Shown here piece after piece: positions 24,129-37,029 of a DNA stretch of 64,000 bases; positions within the stretch are counted from its first letter, which is position 1; each line of letters opens with the position of its first letter. The notes below the pieces were generated by a model. It had not been told where the DNA came from. It saw only the letters and a program-made list of their open reading frames with translations, and did not search any database. The stretch is from Neostapfia colusana (taxonomy: Eukaryota; Streptophyta; Magnoliopsida; Poales; Poaceae): positions 30,755,944 to 30,819,943 of the forward strand of contig JASWHV010000019.1 of the NCBI GenBank assembly GCA_030760725.1, in the 5' to 3' direction. The position numbers and the translations under genes are program-made.

Positions 24129-24904
24129 ACCAGCCCGGAGGCCAACCTAATTCAAACTAGGACTCTAATCCTACTCAGTTTCTGAATCGAAACTTTCCAT
24201 AACTGCTCAAGACTCTTCTATACGCAGATAGAAGCAATCTTAAGACTTCCAAACACCTTAAGAATGTATCCGACATTCCTAAAACAACTCAACATCGTGT
24301 CCCACATGAAATCCTATCATAACCAACTCAAATCTTTCCATATTTGAGCCATAACCGACTCAGCCGCAGCGTGAGTCCATAATCCAGCCGGTTGGACCTT
24401 TCCTACCAATTCTTTACGTCCACATCTCTTCATCACGCCTTGGAACCATGTTGCCACGTTCATGCACTCCTTGCACACGTGCAAACACCTTTCAATGACA
24501 TCCACGATACCTTCATATGCATTATTCTTGATCCAAACATGTTGCGCGACCTCCCGATCAACTCAACCACAATTCCTCCCGAACTTTGTTGTTGAACCTC
24601 ATCTTCTCCCTAAGACTAGTTCAACGGATCCCGTCACGAGCCATATCTTGAACTCAAGCAACACCTGCACATAAATAAACAACCAATACTTTTGAGCACA
24701 AGTCCACGACTTGACTCACGTTAGTTCTGAAAACCACAACACCTTACGTGAACACCTCACATAAGCATGTTGCAAACCAAAGCAAAATGTTAACCACCGT
24801 AAACTGCCATAACACTTCAAAAACTTAGTAAAAGAATACTAAGCAAACTTTCCATAGATGTAAAGCAAGTTTGAAACATTTGTATGGTAAAAAAAGAACC
24901 ATTG

Positions 24905-25105
24905 CGATTTAGCTCCGGACCTTGCCAAAGCAAACCGGACCTTGAGCCGGAGCTTACCAAAGCTAGCAGAACCTAGCACCGGAACTTACCAATGCTAGTC
25001 GGACCGACCGCCGGAGCTAACCAAACACATGTCAGACCTAGCCATAGCAAGTCGGACCTTATGTCGGATCTTGTCGAAGCTCGGACCTAGAGTCGGACCT
25101 TGAAG
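24905..25105 (-). repeat. degenerate short-repeat array in copia LTR
   Basis: Repeated variants of CCGGACCTTGCCAAAGC, CCGGAGCTTACCAAAGC and TCGGACCTTGTCGAAGC at spacings of about 20-30 bp. The array is also present at about 47485-47680 in the other LTR. On the transcribed strand it reads as repeated AAGGTCCGAC-type units on the U3 side, upstream of the TATA box. Confidence 0.65.
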
Positions 25106-25234
25106 AAAAGAGTGTTTTGGCAGAATTCAAAACTTTTATCATCATAGCCAATGTATTCAGCGGAGATAGGTCTCACAGGAATTCATCGGGGCGGAGTTTG
25201 CACCCAGGAGCTGTCACGTGCTCGACCGAAGAAG

Positions 25235-25984
25235 GACTTAACTATGTCAAGACCTGAAAGCATGATACTTGTCAAGACCTGAAAGCATGACACTTGTTGC
25301 TGCATTTTAATTATTTTCCAAAACACAAATTTAGATCATATGACATTTGCAAGAGATTATATGCTGCATCAGCCTTATTCTAACCAACCAAGCCAAGTCT
25401 ATGTCATTTGACAATTAGAAGCTTAAGGACATGGTTTTAGTCATACACAACTTCTTCCAAGTTCATATCTAAGTGCAATGATAAGCCATCTCAAAAGAAG
25501 AAGTGTGATGCATGCATATTCTCTTGATCTTTTTCTCAATATTTCATTTGAACATAAAAGCTCAACATGTGAATAGTTGATTGCTTATTTTTCATTATTA
25601 AAAGCACTTGTGAGCATGCAACAAGTTTAAAACGGCAAGAAAGTTCGATCACGACCATATTTAGTATAAATAATCATTCCAATTACTAGTCATGGCAAAA
25701 ACTACAAAATGTATAACATGAGTAATGTAGTAAGAACTTTCAGCATATAAAAGGAATCACAAAGTCATATATGTATGAAATACTATGCTCATATTATTTT
25801 AAATTCAGATTCACACATAGACTTCTGAAGTTTCAAAACTCCCCCTCAATTTAATCCATGAGGATGCATACCCCTAGTTCACTACGAATGAAACAAAAAC
25901 CAGTGAAATCCAAAGGTTTTGTAAAAATGTCAGCCAATTGTTGTTCGGTATCTACATGGTGAAGTACAATGTTTCCTTTTTCAA
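25235..25984 (-). other. copia 3' untranslated region
   Basis: AT-rich, no credible ORF. A polypurine-like TTGAGGGGGAGT (minus strand) lies at 25838-25849, about 600 bp before the LTR. A short direct repeat ('gtcaagacctgaaagcatga') occurs next to the LTR at about 25247-25292. Which purine tract primes plus-strand synthesis is unclear. Confidence 0.55.
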
Positions 25985-28149
25985 CATTATCATGGAGAAA
26001 GTGATACTAATTTCAGTGTGCTTTGTTCTCGAATGTTGCACGGAGTTTTTAGCAATGCAAATGACACTAATGTTATCACAAAATAGTGGAACAGTATCTA
26101 GATCAACCCCATAGGCGCTAGCAGCAGCTACTTATTCAGATTCGGCTGTGGATTGTGCAACTGAATTTTGTTTTCTAGAAGACCAAGCAACAAGTGAATT
26201 ACCAAGAAAATGACAAGCACCCGAAGTACTTTCCCTATCAATTTTACAACCCCCAAAATTAGCATCCGAAAAAGCTTTCAAAGTAACGGTTGAGGAAGAA
26301 GGAAGAAAAATCCCAAATTCTTGAGTTCCATGTAAGTACCTGAGAATTCTTTTGATGACTTGACGATGTGAAGCACATGGGGAAGCTTGAAATCGTGCAC
26401 AAAGATATATGCTGCATTGTATGCCCAGTCTTGATGCCGTGAGGTACAAAAGTGATCCAATCATACTTCTATATTCTTTTTGATCCATGGGTTCACCATC
26501 TTCATCAAGTTTAAGTGTCGTTGCTGTACCCATTGGTGTCCGAAGAGACTTTCTTTCGTCCATGTTGAAGCGCTTAAGAAGGTCTCTTGTATACTTTGTT
26601 TGATGCACAAAAGTACCCTCCTTGGTTTGCTTGATTTGCAGCCCCAAAAAGTATGTGAGTTCCCCCATCATACTCATCTCAAATTCTGAACTCATCATAG
26701 CTCAAAATTTGGACACAATATCATGAGAAGCACAACCAAAGATAATATCATCCACATACACTTGAACGAATAATGAGTCATTGCCATGCTTAAGCACAAA
26801 AAGAGTTTTATCAACCTTGCCCATGGTAAACCCCTTTTCAAGTAAGAATGTTTTTAACCTATCATACCATGCTCTAGGAGCTTGTTTAAGAAAACGCAAG
26901 GTTTTGGACAGTTTGTAAACATGATTAGGAAAATTTGGATTTTCAAAACCCGGTGGTTGCTTGACATAAACCTCCTCATCTATGTGGCCATTAAGAAAAG
27001 CACTTTTAACATTCATTTGATATAACTTGAAACCTATTGATGCAGCAAATGCTAACAAATTTCTTATGGCTTCTAATCTAGCAACAGGAGCAAAAGTTTC
27101 ATCAAAAACTAGTCCTTCAACTTGTGTGAAACCTTGAGAAACCAACCTAGCCTTATTTCTAACCACATCCCCAGCCTCACTTTGTTTATTTTTAAACACC
27201 CATTTAGTTCCGATTAGAGTGTGACCTTGAGGTGGAGGTACAAGTTTCCAAACATTATTTCTTTCAAATTTTTCTTACTCTTCTTGCATGACAATAATCC
27301 AAGATTCATTAGTGAGTGCGTGTGATATATCTTTGGGTTCAAAAGAAGCAACAAATGCAGAATGAACGTGACAGTTTGAATCACAAAACCTGGACCGTGT
27401 GACTCGTTCGTGCAAGCTTCCAATCATTTTTTGTGGAGGATGACTTTTGAGGACTCGGAGGGGAGTCGACAATTCATAAGCTTCTTCTTCTTCATGTTCA
27501 TCATAAATTGAAGAACTTGTGACTTGAGGACGATCTGGACCAGCCATGGTGGTCGTCTGTGCTGGTTCTGAATCAAAATAAGAAGCTGGAACAATGTCAT
27601 GAGCTCCTGAATTTTTGGGCAGCAGCATCACTTCTTCATCTTCTTGGATGAAAACACTCTCCCCCTGTGGATATGGGTCTGGTCCTGCAATATTAGATCT
27701 AGTACCTGAGCTTGCTTCATCAAAAGAAACCCCACAAGTCTCCACAATTTTTTGGTGTCATGTAAAAGCACAATGTAGCCTCTAGTATGAGATGGGTAAC
27801 CAAGAAACATGCCATCAACGGATCTAGGTTTAAATTTATCAAGATTAACATGTTTCTTAGCAAAGCATTTGCAACCAAAGACCCGAAAGTGTGTCACACT
27901 AGGCCTTTGTCCAAACCGAAGTTCATATGGTGTTTTACCTAGCTTAGCACGCAAGAAAACACGATTTGACACATAACAAGCAGTTGCAATTGCATCAGTC
28001 CAAAATTTTCTAGGAGTTTGATATTCATAAAGCATAGTCCTAGCCATCTCAACTAAGGTTTTGTTCTTTCTCTCTACAACACCATTTTTTTGAGGTACAT
28101 ATGGTGAAGAAAATTGATGATCTATTCCATTTTCAACACAAAAGTGATG
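25985..28149 (-). pseudogene. pol: copia pol, 3' part: integrase end, RT, RNase H
   Basis: Directly left of element A the integrase resumes with FCVENGIDHQFSSPYVPQKNG and the catalytic glutamate in GVVERKNKTL. A linker follows, then RT: NKARLVSQGFTQVEG, FDETFAPVARLEAIR, a QMNVKSAFLNG box where copia RTs normally have QMDVKSAFLNG, and an intact YVDD (VYVDDIIFG). RNase H follows (GELTYFLGLQIKQ, STSGACHFLG, SVAQSTAESE). In-frame stops occur near 26699 and 26132, and a frameshift near 27700 separates integrase from RT. The first catalytic RT aspartate is lost (D to N), so the enzyme would be inactive even without stops. Confidence 0.88.
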
Positions 28150-31100
28150 TGTAACAGCTCTGATACCACGCTGAGATGGCCCCACGGGACCTCGTTGGGT
28201 GGTGCCGTGTTATGCGGCACCCAACAGCACACGGGTCGATGAACACACATCATATTACATAAATAGTTTAGCGGAAGCGTACAAGATTGTTTTACAAATA
28301 AGTATATCAGAGTAAACTACAGCGGAAGACTATCACTCTCACGACTCATATCTAAACTAGCAACAAAGAAACGGTCCAGCCCACGAACGTTTCTTACTAG
28401 CAACACGAAGACATGCAGCGGCGAGGATGCTCTTAGAGTAAGCACTCGGAGGTTCCCGAGTCTCATCGGCACCCCTTCTCATAATCAGCGAGTCAATTAC
28501 CTGCAAAATAACTCGGATAGCATCCGTGAGCATAACGCTCAGCAAGACTTAACCGTCACCCTAAACATGAAACTATAAGTGAGGTTATGAACCTAACATA
28601 GGATGGCATAAGCATAATTAACTCGCCTAAAAGTGAATCCTTACTTTCAGGTATTAATTGCAGCATTTTAAGTAACCCTGGGCACGCTACATCGGGAGTC
28701 CACAATCAAACAAGAAACGCTTTCCCCCGATGTAAATTACTCATGGCATAAAAGAATCGAGTCTGCACTAGCCTATTCATCGAGATCCAATACAACACTA
28801 GTATAATACTCCGCATCAATATGATTAGTTCCTTTCTGATGCAAGTTCTTACTACGTCACGACTGTGAGAACAAGTATGCTCGGTCCATTCCGCGAGCGA
28901 CGGTGATTCGAACCAATAACACCCGGACTACACGACACGTACGCCCGTACTCGACGTTGCCTATAACAACCATCACTGACGTCGTACGTGGCAGCCTTTC
29001 CCCCGTTTCACCCCCGCTGAATCGATCAAGTCGCCCCGTACAGTAGCTACTCTCATGGTGCACCTTCCGACGTGAGATGTCATGAGAATATTCCCCACAT
29101 ACTGCACACCGGCCGTCCGCCTGAGGCGACCCAAAAAGTCCCAACGACAGCTTCCCGAGGTACATCGGTTTACTGGGTCCCATATAGCCAGCATGAGTCC
29201 GGTACACAACTCAAACTTGTTCAACAGGGCCGCATACGGATCGGTCCTTGACCGACACGGACAGGTCTACAGCACCCAGGCCACTATGTCCTGCTGCTCC
29301 TACAACCTTCCGGTCTCAATTTTAACTTGCTCATTCAATTACGAACCAATCCCGTATGCCCCTGTTGTTCCTAAATCTGCGAGTAGCACCTCACCACTCG
29401 ACTTCTACCGAACCGTACTTAAGCATGGCAGTTCTACACGGTGAAAGACACCTACCCAATACTCCATGGGTCATTTGGCTATGCAAGAGGAGTATCAATC
29501 ACTAGACCTAATGCACAGTTCATATCTTGACCGAAAGTGAGTACAAAATAAAAACTTAACAGCTGTTAAATGCAAACCGGAGCTTGCCTGTTTTGCAGGG
29601 TAGTCATATATAAGCAGTTAGTATCCTTGCAGATCCACCCTTGACTCTCCGGAGCTTGATCCACTTCGATGAATCACTCCTTTGAGTCCCCTTTCTTGTG
29701 GTTCCTATTGAGATGCATATGCACATATTTTATAGAATGTAATGGAAAGAAGTTATAGAATTACTTTCTTAAGAACAGAGGTTGTGTGGAAAAGCCAAGC
29801 ATGGCTTGGTTTGCCTCTGTTGTGCAAAGAACAGAATTAAACTAATTTGACCTTAAGGCCCTTAGCTATACACTAACCCTTTTCTCTAATGAACATAATA
29901 GATAAGCTGAAAAGATTTGAGTGCAACTGAAGAACAAGAACTCCAATGGCCTCAAAACTTTTACAGCAGGTTCTATACTACCTAAGGATTTAGCTTGCCA
30001 AATTGCAGCTAATGTGGAGTCATATTGTGTCCTCCATAATTCTCACAATATCTCTTATGTATTTTTCCCTTATACATAAGTATGGAGAATAAGGACAGGG
30101 AGTTCCAGGACTCATCTTGGGCTGATAATTTCCATGTGAGTTCTTGATCACATGAGAGTCATCTGGTCCAAAATTCAGCCCTTTTACTTGGGTAGTTCTC
30201 CCAGAACAATTCTTTAAGCATTTGTACTCAATAGAATTAATTCTGTAGTAATGTGCATTTTCATGCCCAACTAAGTGAACTAAAATTCCAAGTATGTCCC
30301 AGAGAGCTTGCCTAAATTTTCCTATGATTTTTGGAGCTATGGATTGCTCAGAACAGATTTTTGAAGTGGGAAACATTTTCTGAAAATGTTTCTGGACTCT
30401 TTTGAACACAGTAGTTTGCATTTAGCAAATTCCTACACAAATAATCTTCAAATGAGCTGAAACTTTTCTAGTAGGTCAATAATATGCTAAAGAATATTCT
30501 GGAAAAATTTGGGTATTTTTGGATAACCCAAACTCCCTCAATAATTCTTTTTCAGAAAATCTTCAAAGAATTTTCCAGAATATAATATTGACTTTCATAG
30601 AAATCTGGGTTCATATTTGGATAGAACTCAGAGAGATGAATCCAACCCAATTGGAATCACTCAAATTGGAGTTTTCCACAGGGAGATATGAATCTCTAAA
30701 GATTGAGCTAAGTCTGGAATTATTTTCCTATTGAAAATCCCACTGGGCCCGCTTATTTGAATTCCAACCAATCAGAACTGGGCCACACCGGGGCCACGGG
30801 GTTTTTCGCGCCAGCACACGGGATCGCGGCCACACCCGATCCCGGGTTTAAAATTTGAGCTGCTGACAGACGGGGCCCACGCTTCGTCTTCTACCTCCGG
30901 CTTCCTCTCTCGCGCCCGCGCGCTCCCCCTCGCCGGAGTAACCGGAAGTTCGCCAGAACGGCCTTCCCGGCCACCGCTGGAGCTACAACTCGCCCCAGGG
31001 GGTTTAGGGCCTCGAGGAACAGGGCTGTGGGGTTTGCTAGGGCCGCCGACGATCGGAACATGGCCGGCGACGTGTAACTGCCTCTGTGGAAGTCCGGCAG

Positions 31101-32491
31101 CGTCGCCCGGGGTCTCCAGCCCTCAAAAGCTTGTGCCGACGAGCCCTACAGCACCAGCGCAGCTCTAGGAAGATCGGCACGATCTCAAAATGGCTCGGGA
31201 GCGGCTGTAAATAGGTTGTCGCCGTGCCACCGAATGGGTCCGCCATGAACACCTCTAGTCGAGCTCGAATTCCGTCGTGCTGAGGTGTTTTCATGCGCTG
31301 GATCCTAAAGGAGAAATGACCGCCGTCTAATCCAGCGTCCATGTGCCAAATTTGATGACTTAAGGAGGATCAGAGGGCAAGAATTTGAAAGATTCATACC
31401 GGAAGCTCGGAATGGGGTCACCGGAGCAAAACTTCGAAATTCGCCGGCGATGCTTCACGGTATGGCCTGAGCTTGGGCTGAGAGCAGCACGGCACCCGTG
31501 CGCGTCCGTAGGTGTGATCGCTCGGCCGTGAAACCCGTTGTGGACGGCTGTCCACGAGCGCCCGATCACTTCCTCGGCTTAGGTCGCCGCGGCGGCGGTT
31601 GTTCTCGGGCACTGGAGGCCGCAGCTCCCTGGCTTGCGGGTCAGGGAGGTGGAGGCCGAGCTCGCGGTGCTGTTTAGCAGGTCAGGGGAGGAAAGAGCGT
31701 GGTGGTTTCGCCGTTCTTCCGCTCGGACCGAGAGGCGGCGGGGAAGACGGTCGCTGGCCGTGCGCTCGCGAGGAGAGAAGAAGGGACGGCCTTTGCTTCG
31801 TCCAGGGGGGGTTTATCAGGTCGCAGAACCGCCTCGGGCGCCGTGTGTGGGGAAATGCAGCAGCTGGTGGCGCTGCCGAGCGCCCCCGTGGCTCCACGGT
31901 GGGAGCAGCTCTTGGCCCATGTGCTGCTCGACGATTTTCCCCACTGGGGCTGAGACTTAAGGTGCAAGGCTCCTCTTTTAGCTCTATGACATGTGGGTCC
32001 CACTCAACAGTTCCTCCCCAAATATCTTCTCAAGCTGATCCTCTTGATTCCCACAATTCTGAGTTTTAAAAATGGGGGTTAGAATTTGAATCCTTCCAAT
32101 TCAGTTTGAATTTGCTTGCCAAATTTGAATTTGGTTGAAGTTTGCAAATTCTCCTCTTTAAGTCCTTTTTGAGCCCCCTACAATTGAAAAGTTTGAGAGC
32201 AAACTTTTCCCTATAATCCCAACTATAGGGTTGCATGTTTATTCAAAGTTTTTGCTCACCCTATGTGTGAACTTTGAATTTCAAATCTGAATTTTAAACT
32301 TACATGCAAAGAGGTATTTACTCCTTATTGGTTCAACACTTTTAAATAAAAAGGTGAGCCTCATCATGGATGATCATCCATGTATTACTTTGCATGAAGA
32401 AAGTTTTAGCAAGTCCCATTTTTCATGTCATTGCCACACATATGAACTCAAACCATAGTTTTTATTCATACACATTTTTGAGACTTTTACA
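28150..32491 (-). repeat. 3' LTR of element A
   Basis: Plus-strand edges are TGTAACAG and GACTTTTACA. It is nearly identical to 38580-42922. Its U5 edge contains GCTCTGATACCA at 28157-28168, the initiator-tRNA-Met complement that normally lies outside an LTR. TGACATGTGGGTCCCAC is at 31987-32003. Short ORFs inside are not genes. Confidence 0.95.
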
Positions 32492-32508
32492 TTCCCCCCC
32501 CCCCCCTT
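32492..32508 (-). other. polypurine tract, element A
   Basis: On the minus strand TTAA is followed by a run of 13 G and AA, immediately before the LTR start TGTAAAAG. The G run is longer than in elements C, F or G, which is consistent with slippage. Confidence 0.85.
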
Positions 32509-32559
32509 AAAAGAATCTCGTCCCGAGATTACAAAAGAGGAATGAGACGGGAGAGGTAA

Positions 32560-34227
32560 TTACAAACTGTACAAAGATAAAAATTCCGGGTAGTTGGTGC
32601 GGAGATAATCTTCACTTTCCCATGTCGCCTCTTCTGCGGTGTGATTACTCCACAGCACCTTGAAAAATTTGATCGTCCGGTTCCGGGTTACCTGGGCCTT
32701 TTCATCCAAAATCTGAACCGGTCGCTCGGTGTAGGTCAGGTCTGGTTTCAATTCATCGATGTCCTCAGTGCGAACAGCAGCGGTGAATTTGAGGCACTTC
32801 CGCAGCTGTGAAACATGAAATACATCATGAACACCCGCTAGACTTGCCGGTAATTCCAGCCGGTAGGCTACGGGTCTGCACTTCACCGTGATAACAAAAG
32901 GACCAATAAAACGGGGAGCGAGCTTCCCCTTTACACCGAACCGGTGAATTCCCTTCATCGGGGATACACGAAGATAAACGTGTTCTCCGACGTCAAAATG
33001 TAATGGTCTACGCCTCTGATCTGCGTAGCTCTTCTGTCGGGATTGTGCAGCCTTTAAGTTCTCTTGTATCAACCGAACTCGGTCTTCGGCTTCGTTGACA
33101 AGATCAATCCCAAACAGAACTCTTTCGCCAGACTCACACCAATTCAGTGGTGTGCGACACTTCCGGCCATAGAGAGCTTCATACGGTGCCATTTTAATAC
33201 TCGCTTGATAACCGTTGTTGTATGAAAACTCCGCCAGCGGTAGGTGATCGTCCCAATTCCTACCGTGGTGGATGGCACACGCTCTCAACATATCCTCAAG
33301 CACTTGATTCACCCTCTCCGTTTGTCCATCAGTTTGAGGGTGATATGCGGAGCTCCTAATCAACTTGGTGCCCAACGAGGCATGCAGCTGCTCCCAAAAT
33401 CGAGCAACAAACAGCGCACCTCGATCTGAAATGATGGTCTTTGGAACACCATGTGAACATATAATTCTGGAGATGAATAACTCCGCGTATTGTCTTGCTC
33501 GATAATGAGTGTTCACCGGTATGAAATGAGCTGATTTCGTCAACCGGTCGACGATCACCCATATCGAGTCATGCTTCTTGGATGTGAGCGGTAATCCGAC
33601 GATGAAGTCCATACTCACATCCTCCCATTTCCATGCCGGTATCTTCAAAGATTGTAGCGGTCCGGCTTTCCGCATATGTTCAGCCTTGACCCGTCTACAC
33701 GTATCACACTCGGATACGTATTTAGCGATCTCCCTCTTCATCCTCGTCCACCAAAATTTCTGTTTCAAATCTTGGTACATCTTGTTACTTCCGGGATGAA
33801 TGAAAAACTTCGACAGGTGGCCTTCATCCAAGATTTTCTCCCGGAGTTTCATATTGCGCGGTACCACTATACGGTCGTTGAACCATATTGTACCGTTCTC
33901 ATCCTTCCGGAAACATTTCACCTCTCCGTTGTCTAGTCTTCTCCGTATGTGAGACATACCTCTGTCCCTTCTTTGAGCCTCAACAATCTCTTCACGGATC
34001 GTTGGAATGAGCGCGAGATTATAAAGCGCACCATACGGAACGACACGGAGGCTGGGTTCCTTGCCTTCGAACTCAGCAGCCGCTAAGTTGTGAACGTGGG
34101 CTTTCCGGCTCAGCGCGTCGGCAACCACATTTGCTTTTCCCGGATGATAGTGGATCTCAATTTCATAATCTTTGATGAGCTCCAACCATCTCCGTTGTCT
34201 CATATTCAGCTCCTTCTGCGTGAAGAT
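32560..34227 (-). pseudogene. pol: element A pol, 3' half: RNase H end, integrase, chromodomain
   Basis: Open from just after the stop at 34228 to 32560 (547 residues counted from the in-frame Met at 34203). It begins with the RNase H tail (HYHPGKANVVADALSRK). The integrase zinc finger follows, with H129, H136, C166 and C169. The catalytic core has D199 (SMDFIVGLP), D260 (ISDRGALF) and E296 (QTDGQTERVNQ), all present. The GPF/Y-type region (KLAPRFIGPF) and a C-terminal chromodomain (about 495-540: FFKVLWSNHTAEEATWE) follow. Chromodomains of this class bias insertion towards heterochromatin, which fits the nested context. No stop or frameshift lies in this half, but upstream stops would prevent its synthesis. 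Confidence 0.93.
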
Positions 34228-35976
34228 TTACTTCAGGCTCTTATGGTCGGTGTAGAGGTGAACAAGATTACCCAGTAGGTAATGCCTCCACATTTTCAAT
34301 GCCAACACCACTGCAGCAAGCTCAAGATCGTGAGTTGGATAATGCTGCTCGTGGTTTCGCAGTTGACAAGACCCATAGGCGACTACACGCCCTTCTTGCA
34401 TCAGAACGCAGCCGAGACCGATGCCGGATGCATCACAGTATACATCAAATGGCTTCGTCGTGTCCGGCTGAGCAAGAACTGGAGCCGCTGTGAGATGTTT
34501 CACCAAAGTTTTGAATGCGGCTTCACATGCTGCATTCCACATGTATTTAGTGCCCTTCTTCAGCAGCTCCGTCATTGGTTTAGCAATTTTTGAGAAGCTC
34601 GGAATGAACCTCCGATCATACCCTGATAAACCTAGGAAACTTCGGACCTCGTGGACTGACTTGGGAGATTCCCACTTCAGCACTTGTTCAATTTTGCTGG
34701 GGTCCACGGCAATGCCCCCTGCTGAAATGATATGGCCTAGGAAAGGCACTTGATCAATCCAAAATTCGCACTTGTTGAACTTGGCATACAATTTGTGCTC
34801 CCGCAACCGTTGTAGCACAATACACAGATGTTCAGCGTGCTCTTCTTTAGATTTGGAGTAAACCAAAATGTCGTCGATGAATACCACGACGAACTTGTCT
34901 AGCTCCGGCATGAATACAGAATTCATCAAATACATAAAGTGTGCCAGAGCGTTGGTTAGCCCAAATGACATGACGAGGTACTCGTAGAGTCCGTATCTCG
35001 TCGAGAAAGCTGTCTTCGGTATGTCCTCCGGTCGGATCTTGATTTGATGATAGCCCGACCGAAGATCCATCTTCGAAAATACCTTTGCACCCACAAGTTG
35101 ATCAAACAGGATGTCAATGCGGGGCAAAGGATACTTGTTCTTTATTGTGACAGCATTGAGAGGACGGTAATCAACACATAGCCGTAGTGTTTCGTCCTTC
35201 TTCTTAACGAACAGTGCTGAGCAACCCCAAGGTGAAGAACTTGGTCGTATGAAACCCTTGCTCATGAGTTCATTCAGTTGCTCTTTCAATTCCGCTAGCT
35301 CGTTAGGTGCCATCTTGTAAGGCCTTCGTGAAATAGGCGTCGTTCCCGGCGCCAGTTCAATTTTGAACTCGACGTTCCGTTCGGGTGGCATGCCCGGTAA
35401 GTCATCGGGAAATACGTCGGGATAATCATGTACCACCGGAATATCTTCAAGCTTCAGCGCTTCCGTGTGGTAGGCCTCTACCATATCTGGATCTTCGCTG
35501 TCTAAAAACAGCGTGTGCTGTCCGTGAATCGGCGAGTCAATCTGGACAGTCCGGTTACCGATATTGAGAACGGCATCGTGACGATTTAACCAAGACATCC
35601 CCAATATAATGTCTATCTTCTGCCTATCCAACATAATCAGCGATGTTGGGTATATTTTTCCGCCCAAACACAAAGCTGCTCGGGACACAATCTGATTGGC
35701 AGAGATATTTCCTCCCGGTGAACGTATGAGAAAACTCGTTGTGGGAGTATTGATGGATAATTGGTGCTGATCCACGCATGTTTTGCTGATAAAATTGTGG
35801 GTTGCACCTGAATCAAAAAGTATGAGCACGGGCAAGTCTTTGAGAGTGAACATGCCCGCTAACACCGGTGGTCCCTCCGGGACATCCTCAATAGCTAGAT
35901 GTTGCACACTCCCGGATTGCAATGCTGTTATGTTGACTTGAGCAGGTGGCGGCATACCACCTGATGATGATGGCTA
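34228..35976 (-). pseudogene. pol: element A pol, 5' half: protease, RT, RNase H
   Basis: 575 residues from the Met at 35955. Protease has the aspartic motif DSGAT at 48-52. RT carries the KMDLRSGYHQ box (D297) and FIDDIL (D361, D362), so its catalytic triad is present, although the SFGLTNALAHF segment has leucine where proline is usual. RNase H follows with D508 (VYCDASG), E545 (THDLELAA) and D570 (YTDHKS). It ends at TAA 34228-34230 in SLK*IF, where related elements have a tyrosine, so a single nonsense change cuts pol inside RNase H. The TAG at 35974-35976 separates it from gag, in the same frame. Confidence 0.92.
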
Positions 35977-37029
35977 TCTGGTGTTTACCAACTTCTCCCG
36001 GCATTCCTGGCTAAAATGCCCAAAACGGTGGCAATAAGAACACGGAGGTTTCCCCGGTTCTTCGTTGACTTGTGGTTGAGAAGTTGAGGCACTTGGCTGC
36101 AGCAATGATGCAACAGATGTCATTCGTTGCTGAGGCAAAGGTGTTGCTTCAAGACATGATTCTTGAGCAGGAAATCTGTACAGAGTTGATCTCCCTGGTG
36201 CTTGCCATATCTCATCGGATGGTGTGTGATACACCACACGTTATTTACGAGGAACGATTGGTGTGTCTTCTTGCACATCCTCCCGGTCCCTCTTCTCTGC
36301 TTGACACTCAAGTGTCGCTTGTTCTTGCAGCAGAGAAGCACTGATCAACTCGGTGTAACTGCCTTGATTGAACAAAGCTAACTTCTCTTTTAGTATGGCA
36401 CTCAAGCCATAGAAAAAGTAGTCACACATTGCAGCTTCGCTCGTCGCATAAGCAGGAGCATATTATGCCAGAAGGTTGAATCGTCTGACATAATCGAGGA
36501 CACTCATGTTCCCCTGCTTCAAGTTTCTGAATTCTTGCTTCTGGGCCTTGATAAAACCCATAGGAATGTGACGAGCCCGGAATGCTTCACGAAATTCCGT
36601 CCATTCCACTTGATGGCCTTCCGGAACGGTGGCGAGATACGCAAATCACCAATTTCCGGCGGCTCCCTGGAGTTGTTGAGCTGCAAATGATGTCTTCTGA
36701 TACTCGTCACACTCAAACACTCCAAACTTGGACTCCATAACTCGAAGCCACTGATCAGCTTCCACTGGTTCATGGGCTTCCGTGAAGATTGGCGGTTGTG
36801 TCGCCAAGAAATCCAAGTAGGCGTTCCGAGGTGGAACGTCCTGTTGTGCACGCTGGAGTAAGTCCTGTTGTACCAAGGCTTGGAGTAGTCTTGTGTTCTC
36901 TCGACTTGACTCGACCATCTGAGCCATGACATCAGCCCATACCGTTGATGGCGGTGCCCGTGGTGGAGTCGAGTCATCATCTTCTTGACGAGAACTATCA
37001 ACCCTACTCGGAGAATGAGTACGCACCAT
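35977..37029 (-). pseudogene. gag: element A gag with three in-frame stops
   Basis: ATG at 37029-37027 (MVRTHSPSRVDSSRQ). The Gag core has YLDFLATQPPIF, ADQWLRVMESKF and AAQQLQGAAGNW, and a C-terminal CCHC knuckle CSYCHRFGHFSQEC. In-frame stops are TGA at 36646-36648 (a Trp codon in relatives), TAA at 36463-36465 and TAA at 36241-36243. The fourth stop, TAG at 35974-35976, ends this section. There is no frameshift: start, all intermediate blocks and pol share the same phase. Gag made from this copy would be truncated at about 127 residues. Confidence 0.9.

Larger units (their letters stand above)
23522..25234 (-). repeat. 3' LTR of the copia element
   Basis: About 1.71 kb, matching 46104-47809 throughout, from 'aagagcatgtgaaaagctac' to 'gctcgaccgaagaagga'. 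It holds a TATA box at 24121-24128 and a degenerate repeat array at 24905-25105. Confidence 0.88.

Noticed and set aside
31599..32069. 156-codon plus-strand ORF, repeated in part at 42066-42501
   Set aside because: It is antisense inside both LTRs of element A. Its repetition reflects LTR identity, not a gene family, and three frames are open together.
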